Positions 8,821 to 18,495 of a DNA stretch of 64,000 bases are shown here, one piece after another. The notes beneath the pieces were generated by a model. The model did no database searches and had not been told where the DNA came from. It saw only the letters and a program-made list of their open reading frames with translations. The DNA comes from Komagataella phaffii GS115 (lineage: Eukaryota > Ascomycota > Pichiomycetes > Pichiales > Pichiaceae): the NCBI RefSeq assembly GCF_000027005.1, contig NC_012965.1, forward strand, positions 607,001 to 671,000. The letters run 5' to 3'. Both the position numbers and the translations under genes were made by a program. Position 1 is the first letter of the stretch. Every line of letters starts with the position of its first letter.

Positions 8821-10152
8821 TTAATCTTTTATAACTTCTAGCAACACTGATGCATTCTTCAGGTTGGCTTCCTCGATAGTGTTCCCTAAAGATTCAAAGA
8901 GATTGACTCTTTGGCTCGTAAGTTGGAATTCATGGTTTTCTATAATATCCTTGAAATAAAATTTGACGAATTCAAAAAGGCTGCGAACAGTGTCAGATGA
9001 TAAAAATCTGCGAACAACTCGTTTACCATCTGATGTACGTATTTGAATTCTTGTCGAATCAGGACCTTGTGGAGGCTCTTCATTTTCAATTGGCTTTATA
9101 GCAAGAGTTGTGTTGTTATTTATAATTTGAATAGAAGAGCCCTCAGACTCAGAAGATCCTGGAGCAGATTCTTCCTCGTCGCCGTCTTCTTCAGCATCCT
9201 CCCATGCAGAGTCTAGGGAAATCAATTCAGCTTGATTTGATCTTTGTTGTGGTAGTGGTGTTACAGATCCAGTAGCTCCCGTTAAAGAGTGAGAGCTCAA
9301 AAAATCAACCACTTGTTCAATCCAATCACTAATATTAGGAACAGTACTCCAGACCTTCAACCTTTCTCCCGTCATTGGATCTAAGATTGCAATGTGAGGG
9401 AAGCTTTCAAAATGATAAAAATTGGTATAATCATCACCGTTTACTGAATCTTTTTGGTACTGCAGGAAAACGAAATTTTCGTGCACTATATCCTTGATGT
9501 CGGTATTGGACCAGAAATCTCTATTCAACATTTGGCATTGGAATTCAGTAGGATCTTGAATGTTGATTAAAATCCATTTCTGCTTAGAACGGGCTTCGGT
9601 TTTTGCTGTGGCCAGGTTGTATTTTTCCATGATATCAAATGGAGGTCTGAACAAATTAGCTAACCTCCTTTGTGTAGCTGTCATATTGTCCACATCTATT
9701 CCTCTTGAGTAATTGCTTCTATGACGCTGGACTATATTACCTTCTTCATCCATGATGGTTTCGAATTGATTATCCACATCGTCATCAATTTCTTCTTGAT
9801 CACCCCCAAAAGTTTGGTTGAATATGCCCGTTGGTCTAGAGCCGAAAATAGCAGTGGAGGGATCAATGGGAATACCATTTCCAGACACTGGGTAGAGTGT
9901 GTCAACTAGTTGTTCGGTGACCGGCTGTATTGGGGCTCGTACTTCGTCATTGTAGGCGTCATTTTGTAAATCTTGGGCCAGCTGTTCGTCGCTTCGAACA
10001 GGATTGTTGTCTGTAGCTGTCGCATCTGTACCATGCTCAAAGAATAGAGATACAGCGGTATCAATATCACCTCCTGCCATTTCTATAAATTGCTGAGCCA
10101 CCGCGGCATCTTCTGTGTTTGTGATTGCTAAGAATGTATCCACTGACGACAT
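8821..10152 (-). CDS. UBX5: UBX-domain Cdc48 adaptor, Ubx5-type (UBA-UAS-UBX)
   Basis: A 443-residue ubiquitin-pathway adaptor that links ubiquitinated substrates to the Cdc48/p97 ATPase. Visible parts: UBA-like helix bundle at residues 1-45 (FLAITNTEDAAVAQQFIEMAGGDIDTAVSLFFEHG), a thioredoxin-like UAS domain at about 150-285 (KWILINIQDPTEFQCQMLNRDFW), an acidic serine-rich linker (about 310-345) and a C-terminal UBX domain at about 365-443 (TRIQIRTSDGKRVVRRFLSSDTVRSLFEFV). The domain order matches yeast Ubx5 and human UBXN7, which act on cullin ligases and on stalled RNA polymerase II and DNA-protein cross-links. The gene is read toward IRC3, tail to tail. Confidence 0.88.
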   Translation of the reverse strand: MSSVDTFLAITNTEDAAVAQQFIEMAGGDIDTAVSLFFEHGTDATATDNNPVRSDEQLAQDLQNDAYNDEVRAPIQPVTEQLVDTLYPVSGNGIPIDPSTAIFGSRPTGIFNQTFGGDQEEIDDDVDNQFETIMDEEGNIVQRHRSNYSRGIDVDNMTATQRRLANLFRPPFDIMEKYNLATAKTEARSKQKWILINIQDPTEFQCQMLNRDFWSNTDIKDIVHENFVFLQYQKDSVNGDDYTNFYHFESFPHIAILDPMTGERLKVWSTVPNISDWIEQVVDFLSSHSLTGATGSVTPLPQQRSNQAELISLDSAWEDAEEDGDEEESAPGSSESEGSSIQIINNNTTLAIKPIENEEPPQGPDSTRIQIRTSDGKRVVRRFLSSDTVRSLFEFVKFYFKDIIENHEFQLTSQRVNLFESLGNTIEEANLKNASVLLEVIKD

Positions 10153-10218
10153 TGTTTATCTAAAATTAAAATTGTCAAGTGAGAGTGTGAAATCGATTGC
10201 CAAGTGAAGGAGGAAGGT

Positions 10219-10971
10219 CTATTTATTTGCCTTTCGATTTATGAGCGTGCGTAGAAGGAGGATATCTCGGTCGAGCTCATCGTCGTCCTCAATTGAGTTC
10301 TCGGGACCCTGGGACGAACGCTGTTGCGCTGGGAACATTCGCGAGGGATCCCAGACGGTATCCTCCTTATTCAGTAATGATGGTGTTGGCATGGGCTTTA
10401 TCTCTTCCTCTAGTTCTTTCGATAGCCTTTCCCTTATTTCTTCTCTGGCCTTCGAAACATCTGCTAAATACTGTTTCCATATGATATCTCGATCTCTATG
10501 CAATTCTTGGTCGTACAGCTCAAAATCATATCTTGTCTGATTCTCCAAGATTTTCATCTCCGTCACATAGGGTTCCAATGCCTGTTGAAATGCATGCTTA
10601 AATATAGGTATATCGATCGGGTTTGCAGCAGCCAGTTCGTTGTTTCTCTTAGCCTGTTTTTGCTTTTTTTCGAAAGTCGAAAGATCTTTGTTCAGTCGGT
10701 TCATGGTCGAATCTATTTGATCCACCATCTCATCTATTCTCTCCAGGTAATTTCCTGCTAGAGCCCCTGATATTTCTTTGTAGTCGTTTTTCAATTTACA
10801 TTGCAGTTCTTCTATGATATCCAGATCATCGATTTCGTCAACGTGTTTATGAAGAGTTTCAGTTTGGGATAGACTTAGTATTTCGTCTTCCGGGTCGCTT
10901 TCAGACGCATTTTTTTCTTGAAGATCCAGATCTTCACCGTGGGGAGGATCTTTGGATTTTGAGAGCGTCAT
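10219..10971 (-). CDS. Uncharacterised coiled-coil protein
   Basis: A 250-residue hydrophilic protein that I do not recognise with confidence. The first 45 residues are acidic; residues about 55-205 are almost wholly helical with heptad-like spacing (LERIDEMVDQIDSTMNRLNKDLSTFEKKQKQ, then DQELHRDRDIIWKQYLADVSKAREEIRERLSKELEEEI). The tail is DDELDRDILLLRTLINRKANK. The acidic start, long coiled coil and terminal IxxLR-like segment are loosely reminiscent of Sds3/Dep1 subunits of the Rpd3L deacetylase, but this is weak. It shares a short, 186-base divergent promoter with VPS36. It ends 66 bases from the UBX5 start codon. Confidence 0.75.
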   Translation of the reverse strand: MTLSKSKDPPHGEDLDLQEKNASESDPEDEILSLSQTETLHKHVDEIDDLDIIEELQCKLKNDYKEISGALAGNYLERIDEMVDQIDSTMNRLNKDLSTFEKKQKQAKRNNELAAANPIDIPIFKHAFQQALEPYVTEMKILENQTRYDFELYDQELHRDRDIIWKQYLADVSKAREEIRERLSKELEEEIKPMPTPSLLNKEDTVWDPSRMFPAQQRSSQGPENSIEDDDELDRDILLLRTLINRKANK

Positions 10972-11157
10972 GAGAACCTATAAAGACTCTATAACTGCCT
11001 TGTTCGTAGCTCTTTTAAGCAGCCTAGTGATGGTAGTGTGATGAGTTTCGATATCTAAGGCTGTCTTCGCACCTTCAAATTGCTTCCTTCCTCCGCCTTA
11101 GTACAATCCGACCTACGTTAACATCCATGCTTCTGGGACCACTTTACTGATTTATCA

Positions 11158-12693
11158 ATGACGTGGAAAAAAATCAAGGCTACTCAAAGCGGTAGACCGT
11201 TTTTTGATGACATTGATGAAGTCATAGTTTATATTCAGGACGACATAGGTCTCTACCAAGATAACACTAAGCTGGACAAGTTTCAAACGGTCAGATTCTA
11301 TCTAACAAATAAGCGTTTGATATTCATTAATGAGCTTTTTCCGGAGGAGAACTATTACATATTACTTCATGAGATTCAGGAGGTCTCCTTGTACCAAGGT
11401 TTCATCAATTCCTCCCCCAAACTAATACTTGATTTGGTTAAGACCGAAGGAGAAGAGACGAAAAGGATGTACAGAATTTCCTGGATTTGCACAATTTGCT
11501 CTTTCAGTAACCACGTTCAGTTAGATAAACCATTGGCTAAGTTTAATGAGGCTAACAACGAAATCAATTTTAAATGCTCTATGTGTGGTATAAAACCAGA
11601 AAGACTTATACTAAAAGATGGATCCTCTAAGGCAGATTCCTTCGAACCTGAGCTCAAACCCGTAGAAGCAACAACAGCGTCCAAGAGAAAGCACAGGTGT
11701 CCTCAGTGTACGTTTGTCAATCATCCTTCAATGCTGAATTGTGAAATGTGTAATTTTCCTTTGAGAGATAAGGATAGCTTTGATGATTCAGACATTCTAC
11801 TTGGATCCAAAGACTCAACCACGTTCAAATTGTCTTTTCATGATAAAAAAGTTCAGCCTTTTAGTGATAAACTTCAGCATTATATTGAGAAGAGCCAGCA
11901 TGATTTTCTCAAGCGGTTCAATAGGATGAACATGAACGTCGTTCAGCAACCAGCTTCCCCTGTTGGTCCTTCAAAGGAAACTCCAAAAAAGGGTATCCAT
12001 GATCTAGAGAATAATTCCTCAAATTTCATTGATAGTTCTTTTCTTAATGATTCTCTGAGTGGTTTAGGGAGACTAATGAGACATGCTGAAAAGCTTATTC
12101 GGCTAAGTGAATCCATGAAACCATTGATGATGAACCTGCATCAGTGTTCACATGAAAATCATCAGTTGATTTCCCTGTTAAAGTCCAACAAACCTCCCCA
12201 TAAAATCAACAATGGAATTATAGTGGAATCTGATACAAAGAAATCACTTTATCACAAAGAGGTTGCCCGACAATTGGTAGAATTTATTTTGAATTACGAT
12301 CTGGTGCAAAACGACTTTATCTCATTATGTGAGCTGTACAAGTTGTACAACAAATCCAGAGGGCTCAATCTTTTATCTCCTTCAACTTTCAAACTCATCT
12401 GTGAACAACTTGAAAATGTAAACTCAATCGTGAAGTTGTATCAGATTGAATACCACAACAATAACAGCTTTTACATTATTTCGAAAACTAGTTCCACCAA
12501 TTACAACCTGTCGAACAAAGTCAATACGTTGTTGGAGGAAAATCCGTCAGATTTGAAACAACTTCAAATCGCTATGAACAACTGTAACTTCTCCATTCTC
12601 AAATCTGTCGTCGATGAACTCTGCAGTGAAGGTGTGATTGTATTGGATCAGTCAATCGGAGGCAATGTATATTACATAAATCATTATTTTTAA
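11158..12693 (+). CDS. VPS36: ESCRT-II subunit Vps36 (GLUE-NZF)
   Basis: A 511-residue ESCRT-II component that binds endosomal phosphoinositides and ubiquitin and sorts cargo into multivesicular bodies. The N-terminal split-PH GLUE domain is interrupted, as in S. cerevisiae, by two zinc fingers: one with CTIC and CSMCG pairs (residues about 116-150) and a second with CPQC and CEMCNFPL (about 182-200). The GLUE domain resumes with TTFKLSFHDK. The rest holds a coiled region and the two winged-helix domains (from about 370, KEVARQLVEFILNYDL). The split GLUE architecture is the budding-yeast form; animals have no fingers. Confidence 0.93.
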   Translation: MTWKKIKATQSGRPFFDDIDEVIVYIQDDIGLYQDNTKLDKFQTVRFYLTNKRLIFINELFPEENYYILLHEIQEVSLYQGFINSSPKLILDLVKTEGEETKRMYRISWICTICSFSNHVQLDKPLAKFNEANNEINFKCSMCGIKPERLILKDGSSKADSFEPELKPVEATTASKRKHRCPQCTFVNHPSMLNCEMCNFPLRDKDSFDDSDILLGSKDSTTFKLSFHDKKVQPFSDKLQHYIEKSQHDFLKRFNRMNMNVVQQPASPVGPSKETPKKGIHDLENNSSNFIDSSFLNDSLSGLGRLMRHAEKLIRLSESMKPLMMNLHQCSHENHQLISLLKSNKPPHKINNGIIVESDTKKSLYHKEVARQLVEFILNYDLVQNDFISLCELYKLYNKSRGLNLLSPSTFKLICEQLENVNSIVKLYQIEYHNNNSFYIISKTSSTNYNLSNKVNTLLEENPSDLKQLQIAMNNCNFSILKSVVDELCSEGVIVLDQSIGGNVYYINHYF

Positions 12694-12709
12694 GCATTAG
12701 TCGTCTATA

Positions 12710-13876
12710 CTATGTACTATTATTCTTTGATGGTAGCTCTTCTATTTGCTGAATCAAAAACTCTTTTTCTTCGTTAAATACAGTATCTTTGTCATTATAG
12801 TTGAACTCTTTCAGGAAGAAAAGTAATTTCTCTCTATTTTTTATCAAGATATCAAGAATTTGTCTATTCTTTTTCGGGTTTGCCACAAAAACTTTGAATA
12901 CCTGAAACGATTCATACTGAAGGTTCTTGGATTTATCACTGAGGTTAATCATGATCAGCTTCAAATTGGAGGAGTTATTTACATAGTCCGTCATTAAATT
13001 ATAATTGGATCGCTGCAAAATCAACTTGGATAGTAATTTGATTGACTGTCGTTTTGTGACATAGTTGTTACATGTGATGAGCTTGTTGATGTTCTCTATG
13101 AACCTGTCGAGATTACTTTGTTTGCTAAAAAACTCTTGTACCAATCCATGATGGTTGGCGAGCAGATCGTTAAGCGTGATGAGAGCATCAGTGCTATTTT
13201 CAAATGAAGATTGTTGGGAGTATTTGAAATATTGCCAAAACAACTCACTGTTCAAGCAGTACCGGCAGACCTTTTCAAACTTGATACATTCTCGCAGTAT
13301 GTTGCTCAATAATATGTTAATATTGCTATGATATTCGGGGGCCTTCATGAGTAATTGAATGACATAGTCGTGAGTCAAGAGGTAATCAATAGTGGGAGAC
13401 CGATTTCCAATTTCTCTCCTCAACAAAGATGTACACAGGATATAGACATCCTTACGTGAGTTGAATTCCAAAGTTTCTATGTTTAGTAGTAGACGGTACA
13501 AAAGATCTGTGATATAGCATTCGTTCGCCAGCTGACTGATCTGGTCGATGGTACTATCAGTCTCTGGGCTTCCGACATTTGAACCTGCCAAGCCAGGGAT
13601 GGATAAATCAGCGGTGTTACTTCCGACTCTGTCCGTGTAGTCACTTGGAGAATCCGCCATATCGAGCCTATCGTCATTTTCGTCGTCCAACTCCTCGTAA
13701 TTATCTATTTTTCCTTGTAGTATGATCTTGATCTGACTAAGGTTCTTGCTGATATCTGCGACCACCTTTTTTCGGTTACTGTTGTCCGTGGGGTAAGACT
13801 CTAGTTTTGTGAGACTATCGTTCAAGTTCCGAACCAGCTCCTGAGCCTTGGGGTTCCTCTTGAACAAAAAAGCCAT
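12710..13876 (-). CDS. HYM1: Mo25/Cab39-family scaffold Hym1
   Basis: A 388-residue Mo25-like protein. In yeast Hym1 works in the RAM network with Kic1 and Cbk1 to drive polarised growth and daughter-specific cell separation. The start MAFLFKRNPKAQELVRNL is the conserved opening of the family. Helical repeats typical of Mo25 follow, with DLLYRLLLNIETLEFNSRKDV and the segment NYVTKRQSIKLLSKLILQRSN carrying the most conserved repeats. An acidic insert (about residues 60-105) separates the first helices from the repeats. The gene ends 17 bases from the VPS36 stop, tail to tail. Confidence 0.92.
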   Translation of the reverse strand: MAFLFKRNPKAQELVRNLNDSLTKLESYPTDNSNRKKVVADISKNLSQIKIILQGKIDNYEELDDENDDRLDMADSPSDYTDRVGSNTADLSIPGLAGSNVGSPETDSTIDQISQLANECYITDLLYRLLLNIETLEFNSRKDVYILCTSLLRREIGNRSPTIDYLLTHDYVIQLLMKAPEYHSNINILLSNILRECIKFEKVCRYCLNSELFWQYFKYSQQSSFENSTDALITLNDLLANHHGLVQEFFSKQSNLDRFIENINKLITCNNYVTKRQSIKLLSKLILQRSNYNLMTDYVNNSSNLKLIMINLSDKSKNLQYESFQVFKVFVANPKKNRQILDILIKNREKLLFFLKEFNYNDKDTVFNEEKEFLIQQIEELPSKNNST

Positions 13877-14801
13877 TGCAGTTGTTTATAATATACGGAG
13901 TTCTGAGTACAAAAGTAGAAGTTCCTTATGGAGGAATGGTCAGTTAATTCGCGGAATGTTCATCGTCCGAATGCTGGATGTTCTCTTCGTCATCTCTCCA
14001 TCCTCGGTCTCCTGTACTACCTCCCAACATCAAATGATTTATGCATAAGTTGAGTTGACCCTGCATTGAATAACTCACGGACATCGACGAAATGAAATTG
14101 AAGCGTCTGGAATTTCTGCAACTTTCAATTCGATCTGATGTAATCTCCGCCTGGCTGTCCAACCAGGTAAGATTTTTGCGTTGTAAGCAATGAATTGGCG
14201 CTCCTCCATTCGCCTATATATATAATGCAGAAATATCAGATCAGATAAAAATTCTCGGCATTCTTGGAAACCGTTAATTCCACTGTAAAAGCCCAAGTCA
14301 CGGGAACTGGGCCGAAGAATGGTTTTTCAGCAACATTTTTCATGTCTACCAACCACATATTACGCTCTTGGGACTCTTGGATTAAGTTTTTATTTCTGGT
14401 CACAGTCAGGACCCCGATGGAAAATGCCCCAACATTGCCACATGTTTTTCACCTACCTATTATGTGGTGATACTCCCTCTTGGAACTACTGCCAAGAAAA
14501 TTACTGTGTAAGTTTCTCCCCTTCAAGGGGCCCGTTTATTAAACGTATGATTTGTTAGATTGGAATTGACCAAGACTGTCTGATTATGCTTAAATTGCCT
14601 TTCTCTCAAGTGGCCTCCTGCCAATTTCAGATTGATGCTGGAGCCGGGGATATGCACCAATCTGCATGATCTTGCTGCAACTCTTGCAACATCTTACCCA
14701 TAGGAAAGAAACTTCTCCCTTGAAGTCGAATTATAAAATGCTAAGGTCTAGCTCCCTCGTTTCATTTTGAGCTATCCTCAGTACAGTGCTTTATATAGCA
14801 A
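13877..14801. promoter_or_regulatory. Long intergenic region upstream of the siderophore transporter
   Basis: Over 900 bases between HYM1 and the transporter with no convincing gene. A 46-codon ATG frame on the minus strand (13944-14084) ending in an acidic tail is the best small-ORF candidate, but nothing supports it. The region holds an AGATAA (GATA-type) site near 14242, and the palindrome CCCCTTCAAGGGG at 14518-14530, which contains two opposed stress-response (AGGGG) cores. GATA sites are used by Fep1-type iron repressors in many fungi; that link is inferred. Confidence 0.4.
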
Positions 14802-16726
14802 ATGAAATTCAACGTTTTTCGTAAGAGCCAGAACGAAAGCGCTTCAGGTTCTCCGGAAAGCCAAAATACCGATACGGAAGCTCAAACTCACGTCACATTG
14901 CTTCCAGGTGTTGCTCGTGCCGAACTGCTTCGTCATGCTTGGTCAAAGAAGACTCTAATTATTGCCTATGCTGCTCTTTTTTTGTGGCGTTTGTAATCCA
15001 GTTCTGCGGTGTCGCCAGTAGAGCTTACACTCCATACGCCACATCCTCATTCAGGCAACACTCTATGTTAACAACTGCAACAGTTGTATACAAGATCGTA
15101 TGTGTCATTTCACTTCCATGGGTTGCGCGTATAGTAGACTGCTTCAGTAGAGTGACTGGGTTCTTCATTGCCCTGGTATTCTTGATAGCTACTTACGTTA
15201 TGTTTGCTGCCTCCAAAAACGTTGGAATGTACTTGGCTTCACAAATTTTCCTGGGTATTGGTATTCCTTCTTATGTCATGATGGAGAGGGTGTTCATTGC
15301 TGACACCACTCAGATCTTGAACAGAGGATTGTGGACTGCTCTGCCAACAGCTGTTGCTTCTATTCCCACCCTTTACGTCGCCTCTATTGTAGCAGAAAAG
15401 ATGCTGGAGCATTCCACCTGGAGATGGGGCTACGGAATGTGGGCTATCATCATTCCTGTTTCTTTGGCACCGTTGATTCTTATTATGTGGAAATTGGATA
15501 GAAGGGCCAAGAGATATGGCGTCACACATAACATTAAATCCACCTTAAATCTTCCCGAAGGCAGCTGGTACAAAAAAGTGGCTCACCTGTTGTACGTTGA
15601 GCTAGATATAGTTGGAGGCCTGTTGATGCTTACTGGTCTTTCTCTCTTCTTCCTCCCCTTTACCCTTACAGGATCAGCATCAATCTTAAGATGGAATGAA
15701 GCCACTACAATTGTCCTCTTAGTCATTGGTTTTCTAATTTTGGTGTTATTTGTGTTGTGGGTCCTCTCAAAGTTTCCCAAGAGACCGTTCCTCAGTGTAA
15801 GCATTTTGAAACGCCCATCGGTTTTGATGGCATGCACATTACCGCTTTTTGATGCTATTAATACTTCCTTATCAGGAGCCTACTTTCCTTCCGTACTGCA
15901 AGTGTCAGGTCACTTCACAGTTGGAGAAGCTGCCAGAATCCCTAGAGCCGCCAACGTTTGTCAAATGGTCGGTGCGGTCCTGGTTGGCCTCTTGATAAAG
16001 TACACCAAGACTGCAAAAGTATTTATGGTCTCAGGAGTATGCTTAATTGTCCTCACTCAAGGGTTCTTCTGCTATCTTGCTAACAATAATGGTGGATTTG
16101 GCTCAGAGCTTCATTGGACTGTAATTAAAGTGTTTGAAGGTTTCGGAAGGGGTTTCTACAACATTCCCACAATTATTTCCGTGCAAGCTAACTCGGATCC
16201 ATCACAGATAGCTCCATCCATTGCAATGTTTACCATGTTCAATCAAATGGGTGCCGTAATTGGTAATTCTATTTCGGCATCAGTTTGGAATGAACTTGTA
16301 ATTAAAAGACTGACGCAGTATCTTCCAGAAGCGTCTAAGAGCAGAGCTAGAGAGATTTTTGGAAACATCAGGGTTGCAATTGGCTACGCGGAGGGAACTC
16401 CAGAAAGAGAGGCTATCGATAGGGCGTACAGAGAGGTTTTGCAGAAACAGGGATACATTTCGCTCGGGTTCCTAATTCCAGCTCTTATTTTAGTATTTTT
16501 CATCAAAGGGTTCGATCCGACACAGCGAACATCAGTCAATGTTGGTGATGATGGAGAAGTGGTATTGACATCAGCTCCTGGAAAGGACGGCGAAGCACAG
16601 CTAAATACCATAGCTGCGAACTTATCTTCCTCTCCATCTAACTCTGATATTTCAGAGGAACGAGAAAGTTCGGAGATTACTTCACAGGAGAAAAAAAGTG
16701 AACTCAATGAGTCGGAGGCCAAGTAG
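14802..16726 (+). CDS. Siderophore-iron transporter (ARN/SIT family, MFS), frame broken
   Basis: An ARN-type major facilitator that imports ferric siderophores by proton symport. Two overlapping frames must be joined. Frame one (14802-14996) gives the cytosolic N-terminus and the first half of TM1, ending AYAALFL. Frame two continues VAFVIQFCGVASRAYTPYATSSF from about 14984. The join falls in a run of seven T (14977-14983); eight T would restore one frame of about 640 residues, the normal family length (Arn1 627). The rest shows about 14 membrane segments and family motifs (RVFIADTTQILNRG, YFPSVLQVSGH). The C-tail is serine-rich and acidic. Either a sequence error or a real loss of function; see the TOP2 case. 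Which ARN paralogue it is cannot be told. Confidence 0.85.
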
Positions 16727-17225
16727 ATGTATATAAAGTAATTCATTTGTTTATTTCGAATTTCATTTCAAAATGTCTTTCAAGACCAGCAACGATGTAT
16801 AGGTGTGCTGATTTTGCCCTGCTTGAAGTGAGATGATGAATGAAATGGAAAAATCTTACAGCTAATATAAATCTCGCTGTTATTTTTAGTACAAATGCCT
16901 CTATGGCCAAGTTGGTAAGGCACCTCACTAGTAATGAGGAGATCATCAGTTCGAATCTGATTGGAGGCATATATTTTTACCAGACAATCCAGGGTTCCCA
17001 AGACATCTTAGCAATCAAGCTGTTCAAAGTTCGCCGGATTCACCTAAATTTCAAACGGCTGGTCAACTGGTTTGAGATAGCTAGTCTTTCAAATCTCACC
17101 ATTCACCTCAATCCAGATAAGTTCAAGTGCTCAAGACAAAGTCGTCCCCCAACCAAGCTCTCCATTTTACTATCTCTCGTTTGCAAATTACCTATCTGAC
17201 ATTACCCACATAAGTTACCTATACC
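16727..17225. other. Intergenic region containing tRNA-Thr
   Basis: Apart from the tRNA at 16897-16969 I see no gene. The open frame over 16840-17199 only reflects the tRNA and flanking AT-rich DNA. Confidence 0.5.
16897..16969 (+). tRNA. tRNA-Thr (anticodon AGT)
   Basis: A 73-base cloverleaf with a fully paired acceptor (16897-16903 with 16962-16968), D arm GCC-loop-GGC, anticodon stem CCTCA/TGAGG around the loop CTAGTAA with anticodon AGT at 16930-16932, and T loop TTCGAAT. It is close to the S. cerevisiae tRNA-Thr(AGT) sequence. After A34-to-inosine editing it reads ACU and ACC. A T5 run at 16973-16977 serves as terminator. No intron. Confidence 0.95.
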
Positions 17226-18249
17226 ATGTCGACAAACTCCAGGAAGAAGCTCCTGTTGATGGTAAGTGAGCAAAACCAGTGAATTGGTGCAAAAGTAGCT
17301 ACTGACCTATTAGGGCCGTTCTGGATCGGGAAAATCATCAATGCGGTCGATCATCTTCTCCAATTATTCAGCATTTGACACCAGACGATTAGGAGCAACA
17401 ATTGATGTTGAACATTCAAATTTGAGATTTTTGAACAATATGACGTTGAACCTATGGGATTGTGGTGGCCAGGATGTGTTTATCGAAAACTTTTTGAATA
17501 CCAGCAGCCAGAACCCCAATTCAAATAACAACATCTTCAAGAAGTGCGAAGTATTATTGCATGTCTTTGACGTTGAAAGTAAGGAGGTTAACAAGGATAT
17601 CGAAATTTTTCAAAGAGTATTGAAGAATTTGCACCAATTCTCTCCCAATGTCAAGGTATTCATACTATTACACAAGATGGACCTAATTCAAGTTAATAAG
17701 AGAGATGAATTGTTCAAGATCATGTTTGACAATTTGCAGAAAATAGCAAACCCATTTCACTTTAAGCTCACTGGATTCGCGACTAGTATCTGGGATGAAA
17801 GTTTGTACAAGGCGTGGTCATCAATCATCTGTTCATTGATTCCAAACATTTCCTTCTACCAGCAAAATCTTTCCAAGATTAACGACATACTAAATGCAAG
17901 GGAGATTATACTGTTTGAGAAAACCACTTTTTTGGTGATTTCTTCTACGGACAGGAAACTGATCACTAATAACGATGAATTAGACCCCAAAAGATTTGAG
18001 AAAATCTCAAACATAATAAAAACTTACAAACAGAGTGTGAACAAGATAAGAACAAACTTTGAGACGATAATTCTTAACGGCATGAATACGTCCATATACT
18101 TGGCAGAGTTGACCAATAACATCTTCATTATGATCGTGATGGATAATCAAAGAAATGATGACGATTCAACTGCAATTGAGGATGAAAATTTGATTTTGGA
18201 GGACATTAAGATTGCAAGATCATTATTTGAAAAAGTAGAGAACGTTTGA
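17226..18249 (+). CDS. GTR1: Rag-family GTPase Gtr1 (one intron)
   Basis: A 323-residue Rag GTPase of the EGO complex on the vacuole, which signals amino-acid sufficiency to TORC1. Exon 1 is 17226-17261 (MSTNSRKKLLLM) and exon 2 is 17314-18249. The intron removes 52 bases and rebuilds the P-loop GRSGSGKSS exactly at the junction. Other GTPase parts: the switch region GATIDVEHSNLRF, DCGGQD (G3) and HKMD (G4). The C-terminal roadblock-like half mediates pairing with Gtr2. Without exon 1 the P-loop would be lost, which decides the start. Length fits yeast Gtr1 (310). Confidence 0.93.
17262..17313 (+). other. GTR1: Intron of GTR1
   Basis: 52 bases, donor GTAAGT, branch-like TACTGAC near 17299-17306 and acceptor TAG at 17311-17313. 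Splicing joins codon 12 to the P-loop in phase 0. Confidence 0.9.
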
Positions 18250-18451
18250 CAAGGTGTCTAGTGTGTATAGAGCAGGTATAGACAGACAGTCTAATAGCAT
18301 GGTGCTACCCTGCAGGGGGAAAAACCTTTTCTGCTTATAGTACGTACTGGCAAAGAGGAAAAATATAAGAGGGCTTACATAACTCCCCTAAAAAAAAATA
18401 AATACCACGTGATTTTACAGCCTGAACGACGGTTTTACTCGACCTGATATT

Positions 18452-18479
18452 GTTCGTTTAAACTTTATCGTAAACGAAC
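18452..18479. promoter_or_regulatory. Inverted repeat with sterol-element-like cores before ERG9
   Basis: GTTCGTTTA (18452-18460) and its perfect complement TAAACGAAC (18471-18479) flank a 10-base spacer, ending 16 bases before the ERG9 ATG. The TCGTTTA core resembles the Upc2 sterol response element (TCGTATA type). An E-box CACGTG sits further up at 18406-18411. If transcribed it could also form a 9-base-pair hairpin just before the start codon. Confidence 0.5.
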
Positions 18480-18495
18480 CGTACCTTTTTTACAA

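Noticed and set aside
13944..14296. Two overlapping minus-strand frames, one ending in an acidic tail
   Set aside because: They begin at non-ATG codons or run through promoter DNA, are in different frames, and no splice signals with a branch point join them. The 46-codon ATG version is mentioned under the intergenic region only.
14939..16726. A shortened siderophore transporter starting at 14939
   Set aside because: The codon there is ATG in a frame whose first residues are out-of-frame reading of the conserved N-terminus; the true start at 14802 gives a family-like leader.
16840..17199. 119-codon plus-strand open frame
   Set aside because: It reads straight through the tRNA-Thr gene and has no ATG-supported or family-like product.
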